A DNA stretch of 64,000 bases from Clostridia bacterium. Its GTDB lineage: Bacteria > Bacillota > Clostridia > Lachnospirales > Lachnospiraceae. The translations under genes were made by a program, and so were the position numbers. The stretch lies in NCBI GenBank assembly GCA_910574835.1, contig CAJTDE010000008.1, positions 112,603 through 176,602 on the forward strand, in the 5' to 3' direction. Below, piece by piece: positions 34,869 to 43,442 of this stretch; position 1 is the stretch's first letter; every line of letters starts with the position of its first letter. The notes beneath the pieces are model-generated. The model was not told the origin of the DNA, did not search any database, and saw nothing but the letters and a program-made list of their open reading frames with translations.

Positions 34869-34999
34869 GTGCGAGGGAGTGTTCAATAAAAAGAGCCTCG
34901 CCTAATATGGTGGTTTCATCCGATAACGGATGGAGTTCATTGGTTAGAAGCACATAGGACGGGAAAGTCAGTAAAGCTTTCTGCGGTCCTATTTTTTTA
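34869..34999 (+). promoter_or_regulatory. Structured leader with terminator, candidate riboswitch
   Basis: From the predicted transcript start, GCGAGG (34871-34876) pairs with CCTCGC (34896-34901). CTAA (34902-34905) pairs with TTAG (34944-34947), enclosing the hairpin CATCCG-ATAA-CGGATG (34917-34932). GTGC (34869-34872) could alternatively pair with GCAC (34950-34953) to close the whole domain. An intrinsic terminator follows: ATAGGAC ... GGTCCTAT plus seven T bases (34954-34999). This layout, an independently folding domain then a terminator before potD, is that of a riboswitch. I do not recognise a known class. Confidence 0.6.
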
Positions 35000-35069
35000 T
35001 GCATTAGCACTATTTTGAAAGATATTGCGGAACTGGAAGCAACGGTACTGGAAATAGGAGGACTATGTG

Positions 35070-36125
35070 ATGAAGAGAAAGATAATAGCGCTGTTAGTGA
35101 CAACCGTACTTTTAACAATGCTGTTTTCCGGATGCGGAAAACAGGACAGCGGAGAAAAGCTGTACTTGTATAACTGGACGGAATATATTCCTCAGGAGGT
35201 ATACGACGCCTTCGAGGAAGAGACCGGAATCAAAGTCATAGAATCCACATTTTCCTCCAACGAGGAGATGCTTGCAAAGCTGACAGCCGGCGGCTCCGAA
35301 CAGTATGATTTAGTGATGGCGAGCAATTATGTGGTGGAGGCAATGATAAAGCAGGAATTGATCCGCCCCATCCATAAGGAAAACCTTGAAAATCTGGGCA
35401 ACATCAGTCCAACGGCCTTGGATCAGGATTTCGATCCGGACAACCAATATTCGATTCCTTTTATGAGTACGATCACCGTGATTACGGTCAACAGGGAAAA
35501 ATGCAAAGAGCTTGGCGTAGAGATTCACACCTTTGATGATCTTTTGAATCCGGCTCTGGAGAATAATATCGTAGCCGTAGATGACGTCCGCGAGATTGTG
35601 GGAATCGCGCTGAAGGCTCAGGGACAAGACTCCAACAGTCAGGATCAGGCGACAATCGAAGCCACATTACCTTGGCTTCTTAAACTGCAGTCCAATATCA
35701 AAGCGTATGACAGCGACAGTGCAAAAACCCTGCTGGCAGCCAACGATGTAGCGGTAGGCATTGTATATAACACGGACGCGGGCATGGCAATTAAAGAAAA
35801 CCCGGACATTGATGTGGTATTTACGGAAGAACCCTGCCAGATTTCGATGGATAACTATGTGATGTCTGCCAATGCGAAGAATGAAGAAAATGCGGAGAAA
35901 TTTTTGGATTTTATACACAGACCTGAGATTTATAAAATGATGCTGGATGAGTTCCCAAGTGTATGCCTCAATGACGCCGCCCTTGCGCTTATGGACAGTG
36001 AATATCTGGACAATCCGGGAAGCAATGTAGATGCGTCCGAGATTGCCCGGGCCACATTGATTGAGGAAGTGGGGGACGCAGTAACCTGGTACGACGAAGT
36101 ATTTACAAAGATGAAAACAAATTAA
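35070..36125 (+). CDS. potD: Spermidine/putrescine-type ABC transporter binding lipoprotein
   Basis: A 351-residue secreted lipoprotein with lipobox FSGC at about 19-22. PotD/PotF family motifs: LYLYNWTEYIPQEVYDAFEE, LTAGGSEQYDLVMASNYVVE, IPFMSTITVITVN and FTEEPCQISMDNYVMSANAK. The acidic and aromatic ligand residues (W-T/S-E-Y, D near YDLV) are in place, consistent with a polyamine. The start is ATG at 35070, eight bases after AGGAGG. It is the first gene of a potD-PII-potABC operon behind a structured leader. Confidence 0.92.
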   Translation: MKRKIIALLVTTVLLTMLFSGCGKQDSGEKLYLYNWTEYIPQEVYDAFEEETGIKVIESTFSSNEEMLAKLTAGGSEQYDLVMASNYVVEAMIKQELIRPIHKENLENLGNISPTALDQDFDPDNQYSIPFMSTITVITVNREKCKELGVEIHTFDDLLNPALENNIVAVDDVREIVGIALKAQGQDSNSQDQATIEATLPWLLKLQSNIKAYDSDSAKTLLAANDVAVGIVYNTDAGMAIKENPDIDVVFTEEPCQISMDNYVMSANAKNEENAEKFLDFIHRPEIYKMMLDEFPSVCLNDAALALMDSEYLDNPGSNVDASEIARATLIEEVGDAVTWYDEVFTKMKTN

Positions 36126-36140
36126 AAGGCGGTGGCTGTT

Positions 36141-36479
36141 ATGAAGAAGATTGAGATTATCACAAGGCCGGATAAACTGGATACCATCAAAAAGATCCTG
36201 GCAAGAAATGAATACTCCGGTATGACGGTGTCGGCGGCTATGGGCTGCGGACGGCAGAAGGCGGATGCGAAGGATTTTGAAGAGCTGAACCTTGATATGA
36301 ACCTGCTTCCGAAGATTCACGTTATGACAGTCGTGTGGGATGAGGATTTGGAGGAGATTCTCTGCGAGCTGCAGCAGAAGCTGACCACAGGAAGCGTGGG
36401 CGACGGCAAGATATTTATTTCAACCATTGATGATGTGATGCGGATTCGTACAGGGGAGCGCGGATACAAGACCCTGTAG
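36141..36479 (+). CDS. PII family signalling protein
   Basis: A 112-residue PII protein (GlnB/GlnK superfamily), trimeric sensors of ATP/ADP and 2-oxoglutarate that bind and control transporters or enzymes. Landmarks: MKKIEIITRPDKLDTIKKIL, GMTVSAAMGCGRQK (start of the T-loop), then TGSVGDGKIFISTIDDVMRI and RTGERGYKTL, both C-terminal signatures. The T-loop lacks the Tyr51 uridylylation site of GlnB/GlnK; it reads ADAKDFEELNLDMNLLPK. It is placed between potD and potA (15 and 54 base gaps), so it may gate the polyamine transporter. A GTG at 36132 is an alternative start. Confidence 0.88.
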   Translation: MKKIEIITRPDKLDTIKKILARNEYSGMTVSAAMGCGRQKADAKDFEELNLDMNLLPKIHVMTVVWDEDLEEILCELQQKLTTGSVGDGKIFISTIDDVMRIRTGERGYKTL

Positions 36480-36533
36480 CAGTGACGCTTGTATACGGAC
36501 AAGAGATTGCGGAACCGGAATAGGAGAGCCTTC

Positions 36534-37682
36534 ATGAAACAGACGAGAGATAAGGTGATTATCAGTCTAAAGGATGTGGATAAAAGCTTTGAGGACGAGC
36601 GTGTAGTAAAGCGGCTGAATCTTGAGATAGAGGAGGGCGAATTTCTTACTATGCTTGGTCCCTCGGGATGCGGCAAGACCACAACCCTGCGGATGATAGC
36701 AGGCTTTGAGTATCCTACCTCCGGCCAGATTTTTCTGGAGGGCATGGATGTGGAAAGCAAAAAGCCCAATGAAAGGGATGTAAATACAGTATTTCAAAAT
36801 TACGCCCTGTTTCCACATATGAACGTATTTGACAATATAGCTTTCGGACTTGTGGAGAAGAAGGTGAAAAAGGATGAGATTCGCCGCCGGGTAGAGGAAA
36901 TGATAAAACTGGTGCGTCTGGACGGCTTGGAAAAACGAATGCCCTCCCAGATGTCCGGCGGCCAGAAGCAGCGCGTGGCGATTGCGAGAGCTTTGGTAAA
37001 TCGTCCCAGAGTGCTTTTGCTTGACGAGCCTTTGGGAGCTTTGGATCTAAAGCTCCGCAAGCAGATGCAGGTGGAACTGAAACACCTGCAAAGGCGTCTG
37101 GGCATCACGTTTATCTACGTGACCCATGATCAGGAGGAAGCCCTGACGATGAGCGATCGGATTGCGGTTATGAACCAAGGCAATCTGGAGCAGGTCGGGA
37201 CGCCGGAGGAGATCTATAACCATCCGAAGACGAAGTTTGTGGCAGATTTCATTGGAGAGTCCAATATTATTGAGGGATATATCGAGGAAATGGACGGGGA
37301 CTCTATCCAGGTGACAATGGAGTCGGGGAAGGCCCGTATTCATGAGACAGGCTATCGCTTGGAGGAAATGGTTTATCTTTGCGTGCGTCCGGAGAATTTA
37401 AAGCTTGCCACAGATTCGGTGGAGGGCTTTCGGTTTCGGGGCCAGGTGCGGGAGCATATTTTTGTGGGTTCTATCAATAAGACAATGGTGGAGCTTCCCA
37501 ACGGTCAGATGCTGAAAGCGGAGACACCGGCAGAAGATGAATTGATACCTGTAGGAACTGTGGTAAATGTTTATTGGAATCCGGGCAAGGTGGTTGTGAT
37601 GCGGACTGCCGAGGAGCAGATATATAATGTAATCGAGCAGTCAGTGGAGATAGAGGGAATGACCAATGATCAAATCTTTTAG
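36534..37682 (+). CDS. potA: Polyamine ABC transporter ATP-binding protein
   Basis: A 382-residue importer ATPase. It has Walker A LGPSGCGKTTTL, Q-loop VFQNYALFPHMNV, signature MSGGQKQRVAIARALVN, Walker B VLLLDEPLGALD and the H-loop VTHDQEEAL. The C-terminal TOBE regulatory domain (about 270-350) is typical of PotA. The start at 36534 has TAGGAG upstream; a longer frame from 36489 does not. It overlaps potB by 17 bases. Confidence 0.94.
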   Translation: MKQTRDKVIISLKDVDKSFEDERVVKRLNLEIEEGEFLTMLGPSGCGKTTTLRMIAGFEYPTSGQIFLEGMDVESKKPNERDVNTVFQNYALFPHMNVFDNIAFGLVEKKVKKDEIRRRVEEMIKLVRLDGLEKRMPSQMSGGQKQRVAIARALVNRPRVLLLDEPLGALDLKLRKQMQVELKHLQRRLGITFIYVTHDQEEALTMSDRIAVMNQGNLEQVGTPEEIYNHPKTKFVADFIGESNIIEGYIEEMDGDSIQVTMESGKARIHETGYRLEEMVYLCVRPENLKLATDSVEGFRFRGQVREHIFVGSINKTMVELPNGQMLKAETPAEDELIPVGTVVNVYWNPGKVVVMRTAEEQIYNVIEQSVEIEGMTNDQIF

Positions 37683-38520
37683 AAAGCGTTTGGGAATCCT
37701 GGGAACAGTGGGGCCGACGGTATTGTGGCTGGCGGCGTTTCTGATGATTCCGCTTATCTACGTGATTGGAATCAGCTTTTTGACAAAGAATGTTTACGGA
37801 GGCGTGGATTTTACCTTCACGCTTTCCAATTATGCGAGTCTTTTTCAAAGTGAATATGCAAAGGTCTTTCTGGATTCGCTGTGGCTGTCCTTGGAGACTA
37901 CGGTGATCTGCCTGTTGGTTGGCTATCCCTTTGCATATATTATTGCCAATGCGCCTAAGAAGTGGAAGCCATTTTTGGTGCTGCTTTTGATGCTTCCCTT
38001 TTGGACAAATTCCCTGATCCGGACTTATGGGTGGAATACGCTTCTTCGTACGGAGGGGATTATCAACCATTTTCTTCAGTGGGTTGGTCTGACAGATCAT
38101 CCGTTGGAAATGCTCTATACGGACGGGGCGGTGCTTCTCGGTATGGTGTATGCGCTTTTGCCCTTTACCGTTCTGCCCATTCATACCTCTATAGAGAAGC
38201 TGGACCCCTCTCTTCTGGAGGCTGCGGGAGATCTGGGAGCAGGCCGGGTGCATGTGTTTACCAGGGTGATTTTACCCTTGACGATGCCGGGAATCTTTGC
38301 CGGCTCCATTCAGACCTTTATTCCGTCCCTGGGATTTTTCTTTATCTCCGATATGATGGGCGGTGCAAAGACCATGTATATAGGTAATTTGATAAAAAAT
38401 CAGTTTTTGTCAGCCAGAAATTGGCCTTTGGGCGCGGTTCTGTCCATCGTGCTGATTGTGATTACATTGATTTTGATGCGGCTTTACACAAAGGTTGGAA
38501 GCCTGGAAGATATGGCATAG
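37666..38520 (+). CDS. potB: Polyamine ABC transporter permease
   Basis: A 284-residue permease with six predicted membrane helices. The EAA cytoplasmic loop reads LEAAGDLGAGRVHVFTRVIL and contacts the ATPase. The N-terminal helix (LGTVGPTVLWLAAFLMIPLI) and LLMLPFWTNSLIRTYGW are characteristic of PotB/PotH. It pairs with PotC to form the membrane pore. The coding sequence overlaps the end of potA. Confidence 0.93.
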   Translation: MIKSFRKRLGILGTVGPTVLWLAAFLMIPLIYVIGISFLTKNVYGGVDFTFTLSNYASLFQSEYAKVFLDSLWLSLETTVICLLVGYPFAYIIANAPKKWKPFLVLLLMLPFWTNSLIRTYGWNTLLRTEGIINHFLQWVGLTDHPLEMLYTDGAVLLGMVYALLPFTVLPIHTSIEKLDPSLLEAAGDLGAGRVHVFTRVILPLTMPGIFAGSIQTFIPSLGFFFISDMMGGAKTMYIGNLIKNQFLSARNWPLGAVLSIVLIVITLILMRLYTKVGSLEDMA

Positions 38521-38538
38521 GCATGAGGAGGAGTTAGC

Positions 38539-39339
38539 ATGAAAAAGCGAAGAAAGGTGAGAGAATTTAAGCCGGGCAGTGTGTTCTACGCCTGTCTGAT
38601 TTACCTGTTTTTATATTTGCCTATTTTTGTGGTAATCGCCTTTTCCTTCAACACCTCTAAGATGAACATTACTTTTGAAGGCTTTACCTTTGAATGGTAT
38701 GGAAAGATGTTTGAAAACCGTCAGTTGATGCAGTCCTTTTTTAATACGGTGATTGTGGCTGGCGTGAGTACGGTTATTTCGGTGATTATTGGAACCCTGT
38801 GCGCCCTTGGACTGTATAAATTTGAATTTAAACTGAAAAATGCATTGAGCAGTTCCCTTTATATTCCCATCGTAATTCCTGAACTGGTATTTGCGATTGC
38901 GCTTTTGATATTTTTTACTTCATTGAATATCAGTATGAACATGGCAACGCTGATTATCTCTCATGTGACCTTTTCCATGCCCTTTGTGGTCATTACGGTG
39001 CGGGCCAGGCTTGCAGGGTTTGATCGTTCCATTGAGGAGGCGGCGCGGGATCTGGGGGCTAATGAATTTCGTACCTTTATGCGTGTGACATTGCCTATGA
39101 TTTCGCCGGGGGTACTCTCGGGAGGGATGCTGGCGCTTACGATGTCTCTGGATGATGTAGTGGTCAGCTTTTTTACCGCGGGTCCGGAAAGTACTACACT
39201 GCCGCTTAAGATACTGGGCATGGTTCGCAAAGGTGTCTCGCCGGACGTGAATGCTTTGTCAACACTGATGATTGTGGGGACAATTGTGATTCTTTTAACC
39301 TCCACGATGATTCAGGGGCGCTTGGAGAAGAAAATGTAA
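38539..39339 (+). CDS. potC: Polyamine ABC transporter permease
   Basis: A 266-residue permease with six predicted helices. Starts with a positive N-terminus and FKPGSVFYACLIYLFLYLPI, with the PotC/PotI hallmark FSFNTSKMNITFEGFTFEWY. The EAA loop is IEEAARDLGANEFRTFMRVT. GAGGAGG precedes the start. Last transporter gene of the operon. Confidence 0.93.
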   Translation: MKKRRKVREFKPGSVFYACLIYLFLYLPIFVVIAFSFNTSKMNITFEGFTFEWYGKMFENRQLMQSFFNTVIVAGVSTVISVIIGTLCALGLYKFEFKLKNALSSSLYIPIVIPELVFAIALLIFFTSLNISMNMATLIISHVTFSMPFVVITVRARLAGFDRSIEEAARDLGANEFRTFMRVTLPMISPGVLSGGMLALTMSLDDVVVSFFTAGPESTTLPLKILGMVRKGVSPDVNALSTLMIVGTIVILLTSTMIQGRLEKKM

Positions 39340-39365
39340 AGGAATGAAAGGAGCCAAAGGAACCG

Positions 39366-39812
39366 ATGTTTCATATAGAGAGAATGCAGGAAAATATGCG
39401 TGATGAAGTAATTCCTATGGTGCAGGAATTTTATCACAGTGATGCGGTTTGCCATCCGGTGGAGCAAGCGGTGTTGGAGAGGACCTTCGCAGATGCGGTC
39501 AGCGAGGACACGGTGTTGGAAGGCTGGGTATTGATGGAGGATGAGCAGATCGTGGGCTTTGGCTACACGACCATTTATTATGCCTGTGAGGCAGGCGGAA
39601 AATGCATGATGTTTGAAGAGCTTTATCTAAAGGAAGAAACAAGGGGAAAAGGTTATGGAAGCCGTTTCTTTCGGGAAATCATGGAGCGGCATCGGGAGGT
39701 GGTGCGTTTCCGTCTGGAGGTAACAAGGAGCAATGAGGCGGCAGTACGTCTCTATGAGCGGCTTGGTTTTACCTTTTTGGAGTACGATCAGATGGTGCTG
39801 GATCGGCAGTGA
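39366..39812 (+). CDS. GNAT family N-acetyltransferase
   Basis: A 148-residue GCN5-related acetyltransferase: acetyl-CoA-binding motif A LYLKEETRGKGYGSRFFREI (Arg/Gln-x-x-Gly-x-Gly/Ala type), then EVTRSNEAAVRLYERLGFTF (motif B). It follows the polyamine transport operon by 26 bases, so polyamine acetylation is possible, but the substrate cannot be read from sequence. Its end overlaps the GTG-initiated reading of the next frame. Confidence 0.87.
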   Translation: MFHIERMQENMRDEVIPMVQEFYHSDAVCHPVEQAVLERTFADAVSEDTVLEGWVLMEDEQIVGFGYTTIYYACEAGGKCMMFEELYLKEETRGKGYGSRFFREIMERHREVVRFRLEVTRSNEAAVRLYERLGFTFLEYDQMVLDRQ

Positions 39813-39844
39813 GAACGGGACAGCTTTGGAAGGCAGGAAATGTG

Positions 39845-41887
39845 ATGACCGGAAACTGGAAATGGAAAATTCCAAAGAAAGAATTGCAGCTGCTTCTTTT
39901 TATGGCGGCATTTGGTTTGGTGAAACAGTTTTTAATCTATAATCTACCTATTATGGCGGTGCCGAAGGGGATTCACGATGACTGGATTATGGTGCATCTG
40001 GCCGAAACGCTTCGCAATAGACAGTGGCTTGGGGCATATAATTCGCTGACCCTCACAAAAGGAATGTTTTTTCCTTTTTATCTGGCAGTGTGCAATTTTC
40101 TGCATCTTTCTTATTTAAATATAACTGCTCTGTGTTATACGGGCAGCTGTATGCTCTTTGTCTATGGACTGCGCCCCTTGCTGAAAAAATATTGGGTGAT
40201 GGGAGCGGTATATTTGGCCCTGCTTTGGAATCCGATCTCCTATTCCGCACAGGCTTTTCAGCGGGTATACCGCAATAGCATTTCTTACATTCAGGTGCTT
40301 TTGATCTTTGGCGGATTTCTGGCTATTTATCTTCGCAGAAAAGAATCTTTGACAAAACAGATTTTTTGGATACTGGCAGCAGCCCTTGGAACGGCGAGCT
40401 TTTTTTATACGCGGGAGGACGCTGTCTGGGTAGTACCTTTTTTGCTTGTATTTCTGGTGGTTTACTGGGGGAGCATTTTCGGACTTTGGAGAGAAACAAA
40501 GGAAAGGAATTACATTGGAAAAGGGATTTTGGTGCTGGTTCCGCTTTTATGTCTGTGGCTGACGGGACAGGCGATAGCGGCACAGAATGAGAAGTATTAT
40601 GGAATCCGTACGACCAATGAGCTTCAGGACAGCGGATTTTCTGAAATGTATAAAAGCATGATGGCAGTCAAGCCAAAGGAAGATATTCCGGGGGTAACGC
40701 TGACCGGCGAAAAGATTGCGCGGATGTGTGATGCATGTCCCACCTTAAAAGAGCTGGAGCCTTACTTTCAGAGCAGTAAGGAATACTGGGCCGGGCCGCA
40801 GGGAGATGCGGATAACTGGGAGGTCCGTGACGGCTGGGCATTCTGGATCGTGCGGACAGCTCTTGAGCAAGCCGGTTATTATGAAAACGGAGCGATGGCA
40901 AATGAGATTTGTCTGAAGATTCGGGATGAACTAGAAGCAGCAATGGATAAGGGGATTCTGGAGCGGCAGGCGACCATGCCCTCCACCTATATGTCTCCTT
41001 GGCGCGAGGGTTACCTGGGTGATTTACTTGGCGCTATGGGAAAGGCCATTGCCTATACGGCAACTTATCAGGAAATGGAAACACTGGTGTATTTGTACAG
41101 CGAACCGGACGAAAATGGAGGAAATCTTCTTTTTGAGCGCATGACAAATGACAAGACGGTTTGGTACGAATCGGATCTCATAGAGCTGGCCGGGTGGTAT
41201 GCTGCCTATGACGGAATGGAGGATGTGGTACTGCGGGCGGAGACCACAGACGGCACAGTGCTGGAAAGTGCGGAGTTTACGGAGAGTGAAGACATTGCAG
41301 CCTTTCTGGATGGACAGAACAGAAATGTAAAGGGAGCGGAGAGATGCCGTTTCCATTTGAAGCTGTATGTGGAGGACAAGACGGAGCCTGTAGTCTTAAG
41401 GACTTATCGCGGAAATGAATTGCTGGACACCTTTGAGCTGGGAGGAAGCATGTTGGAATTTGAGACAGATAATTCCTGCCTGCGTTTGGACTGGTACTGG
41501 GATGTGCCTGAGCGTCACGGGCTGCTGGCCGATATTAATTATAAAGGTGTAATTCTAAATGGGATTCACAAGCTTTACCAGATTACGGGCGGCGTGTTGG
41601 GCGCTCTGGGGCTGATTGCATGGGTGATCATTAGTATTCGGGCTTTCCAATCTGTTTTTCTGAAAAAAGACAGGAAAAATGAAGCATTTGTGGAGGAATG
41701 GCTGACGCTTACTTCCCTGCTGTTTAGTTATCTGGTATTGCTGGGAGGAATTTCCTATTCGGAGATTTCGGGATGGAATGCGATTCTTTACTGGTATCTT
41801 TCCGGTGCTTATCCGATCCTGATTGCGTTTGAGGTTTTGGCTTTGGTATTTTTAGTAAGAGGCAGGCGCATTGTTTCAGCGGAATAG
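39845..41887 (+). CDS. Large multi-pass membrane protein, possibly GT-C type
   Basis: A 680-residue protein I do not recognise by name. The N-terminal half has about ten hydrophobic segments (for example LLLFMAAFGLVKQFLIYNLP, ILVLVPLLCLWLTGQAIAA). After the first helix comes KGIHDDWIMVHL, an acidic loop reminiscent of the DD/ED motif of GT-C glycosyltransferases that use lipid-linked sugars. A hydrophilic domain of about 300 residues (about 250-560) follows. The C-terminus has three more helices (ITGGVLGALGLIAWVIISIR, SLLFSYLVLLGGISY, AYPILIAFEVLALVFLV). The start at 39845 has AGGA upstream; a GTG at 39809 would overlap the acetyltransferase gene. Confidence 0.7.
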   Translation: MTGNWKWKIPKKELQLLLFMAAFGLVKQFLIYNLPIMAVPKGIHDDWIMVHLAETLRNRQWLGAYNSLTLTKGMFFPFYLAVCNFLHLSYLNITALCYTGSCMLFVYGLRPLLKKYWVMGAVYLALLWNPISYSAQAFQRVYRNSISYIQVLLIFGGFLAIYLRRKESLTKQIFWILAAALGTASFFYTREDAVWVVPFLLVFLVVYWGSIFGLWRETKERNYIGKGILVLVPLLCLWLTGQAIAAQNEKYYGIRTTNELQDSGFSEMYKSMMAVKPKEDIPGVTLTGEKIARMCDACPTLKELEPYFQSSKEYWAGPQGDADNWEVRDGWAFWIVRTALEQAGYYENGAMANEICLKIRDELEAAMDKGILERQATMPSTYMSPWREGYLGDLLGAMGKAIAYTATYQEMETLVYLYSEPDENGGNLLFERMTNDKTVWYESDLIELAGWYAAYDGMEDVVLRAETTDGTVLESAEFTESEDIAAFLDGQNRNVKGAERCRFHLKLYVEDKTEPVVLRTYRGNELLDTFELGGSMLEFETDNSCLRLDWYWDVPERHGLLADINYKGVILNGIHKLYQITGGVLGALGLIAWVIISIRAFQSVFLKKDRKNEAFVEEWLTLTSLLFSYLVLLGGISYSEISGWNAILYWYLSGAYPILIAFEVLALVFLVRGRRIVSAE

Positions 41888-41935
41888 GAGAAGCACACGA
41901 CGGACTAATATCAAACAGAAGAGATGGGATAGGGG

Positions 41936-43291
41936 ATGGAACTAAAATATACATCACAGCAGCGGCAAGTGTTTTCAGCGAGACAACAGCAATCGGCAGC
42001 AGTTTTACAGATGGGTAGAGCAGAGCTGGAAGAGTTTCTTTCACAGGCTGTTCTTGAAAATCCATTGCTGGAGTTTGACGAAAATAGAAGAGACGATTAT
42101 GAGGAGCGGGATATCGTAGAAAAGCTGGAGTGGCTGGAGGAGACGGACAAACAGAATCTATCTTATTATGAGCAGGATTACGACAAAGAAGATGATAAAA
42201 TTTCAAATATGTCAAATTCTGCAGAAGAAGGCTTGGAAAAATATATTTTATCACAGTTTTATACTATGAGGATAGACAGCAGAAAGCAGAAGATTCTTGA
42301 ATATCTGGTGCTAAGCCTGGATGATAAGGGATATTTTACGGAAGGAGCTGCAGCTGCGGCAGAGACGCTTCACACAACAGCAGATGAAATAGAAGAATGT
42401 CTGGAGCTTTTGAAGCAGGCGGAGCCTGCCGGGATTGGCTCCGAAAGCTTACAGGAATGTTTGCTGCTCCAATTAGACAGGAAGGGCTTAGAGGCGCCAA
42501 TTGCCCGGAAAATAATATGTGATTACCTGGAGCTGCTTGGGAAAAATCAACTTTCCGTATTAGCAAAAAAGCTGGATGTTTCGATGGGAGAGCTGTTAGA
42601 AAATTTTCGATTGATTCAGGAGCTGAATCCAAAGCCGGGAAACGGTTTTGCATACAGGGAGCATTTAAAGTATCTGAAACCTGATGTAACAGTCGTAAAA
42701 TTTTCGGATCGGTTTGAAATTATTTTAAATGAAGGTTCATCACAGGTCATGATTCATTCCTATTATAGCAGAATGTTAAAGGAGGATATTGATTCGGAAA
42801 CAAAGGAATATATCCGTAAAAAGTTAAGCCAGGCAAAATGGACAATTCAATGTGTGAATCAGCGTTCTTCTACCCTTGGAGCAGTGGCAAAGGCATTGGT
42901 AAAAATGCAGACAGCCTTTTTCGAGGGAGGAAAAGATTATCTGGTTCCCCTGACAATGCAGCAGATTGCGGAAATGATAGGGATGCATGAGTCTACGGTT
43001 AGCCGGGCTGTGAAAGACAAATATTTGCAGTGCTCTTGGGGAATATATCCAATGGCTTACTTTTTTGTAAAAAAGCTTAAGGGCGAGACAGGATTTTCAG
43101 GAACAACCCTCCATGCAAAAGAAGAATTGAAGGAATTGATTAAACAGGAAAATAAAAAACGTCCGTTCAGTGATCAGAAGCTATCCGATCTGTTAAAAGA
43201 AAGAGGCGTGGAGCTTAGCCGTCGAACAGTAGCGAAGTATAGAGAAGAATTAGGAATCCCGGATAAAGGAAAACGGAAGATTTTTGAATAA
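41936..43291 (+). CDS. rpoN: RNA polymerase sigma-54 factor
   Basis: A 451-residue sigma-54. Region I is Gln-rich and ends in LEEFLSQAVLENPLLEF; region II is acidic (RRDDYEERDIVEKLEWLEE). The core-binding domain follows (PAGIGSESLQECLLLQL, LNPKPGNGFAY). The DNA-binding part includes MTMQQIAEMIGMHESTVSRA (-12 recognition helix-turn-helix) and the RpoN box LSRRTVAKYREELGIP. It is placed next to a LevR-type activator and two matching promoters, suggesting a dedicated factor. A weak GGGATAGGGG precedes the start. Confidence 0.95.
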   Translation: MELKYTSQQRQVFSARQQQSAAVLQMGRAELEEFLSQAVLENPLLEFDENRRDDYEERDIVEKLEWLEETDKQNLSYYEQDYDKEDDKISNMSNSAEEGLEKYILSQFYTMRIDSRKQKILEYLVLSLDDKGYFTEGAAAAAETLHTTADEIEECLELLKQAEPAGIGSESLQECLLLQLDRKGLEAPIARKIICDYLELLGKNQLSVLAKKLDVSMGELLENFRLIQELNPKPGNGFAYREHLKYLKPDVTVVKFSDRFEIILNEGSSQVMIHSYYSRMLKEDIDSETKEYIRKKLSQAKWTIQCVNQRSSTLGAVAKALVKMQTAFFEGGKDYLVPLTMQQIAEMIGMHESTVSRAVKDKYLQCSWGIYPMAYFFVKKLKGETGFSGTTLHAKEELKELIKQENKKRPFSDQKLSDLLKERGVELSRRTVAKYREELGIPDKGKRKIFE

Positions 43292-43302
43292 GTAATTTAA
43301 TT

Positions 43303-43317
43303 TGGAAAGCGCTTTAG
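43303..43317 (+). promoter_or_regulatory. Candidate cre (CcpA) site before the sigma-54 promoter
   Basis: TGGAAAGCGCTTTAG contains the GAAAGCGCTTT core of catabolite-responsive elements. It lies about 64 bases upstream of the -24/-12 promoter. A further inverted repeat, TTATATG-N6-CATATAA (43320-43339), lies between and could be the activator site. Confidence 0.45.
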
Positions 43318-43380
43318 GGTTATATGTGCAGGCATATAATCATGAGGCGCTTTTTTGACACACAAATAAAGCACACAAGC

Positions 43381-43396
43381 TGGCATGAAACTTGCT
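43381..43396 (+). promoter_or_regulatory. Sigma-54 promoter (-24/-12) before the transketolase genes
   Basis: CTGGCATGAAACTTGCT, with TGGCA at -24 and TTGC at -12 in exact spacing. It is almost identical to the second promoter at 49198. It lies 47 bases before the transketolase start codon. This one probably drives the tkt pair and the dehydrogenase. Confidence 0.88.
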
Positions 43397-43442
43397 TCTT
43401 TATATACATATAAAATGAAAAACTTATAAAGGAGGATGTTAT

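Noticed and set aside
34869..34999. Assignment of the pot leader to a purine, preQ1, TPP, THF or guanidine riboswitch
   Set aside because: I compared the conserved core motifs of these classes from memory and none is present; left as unassigned.
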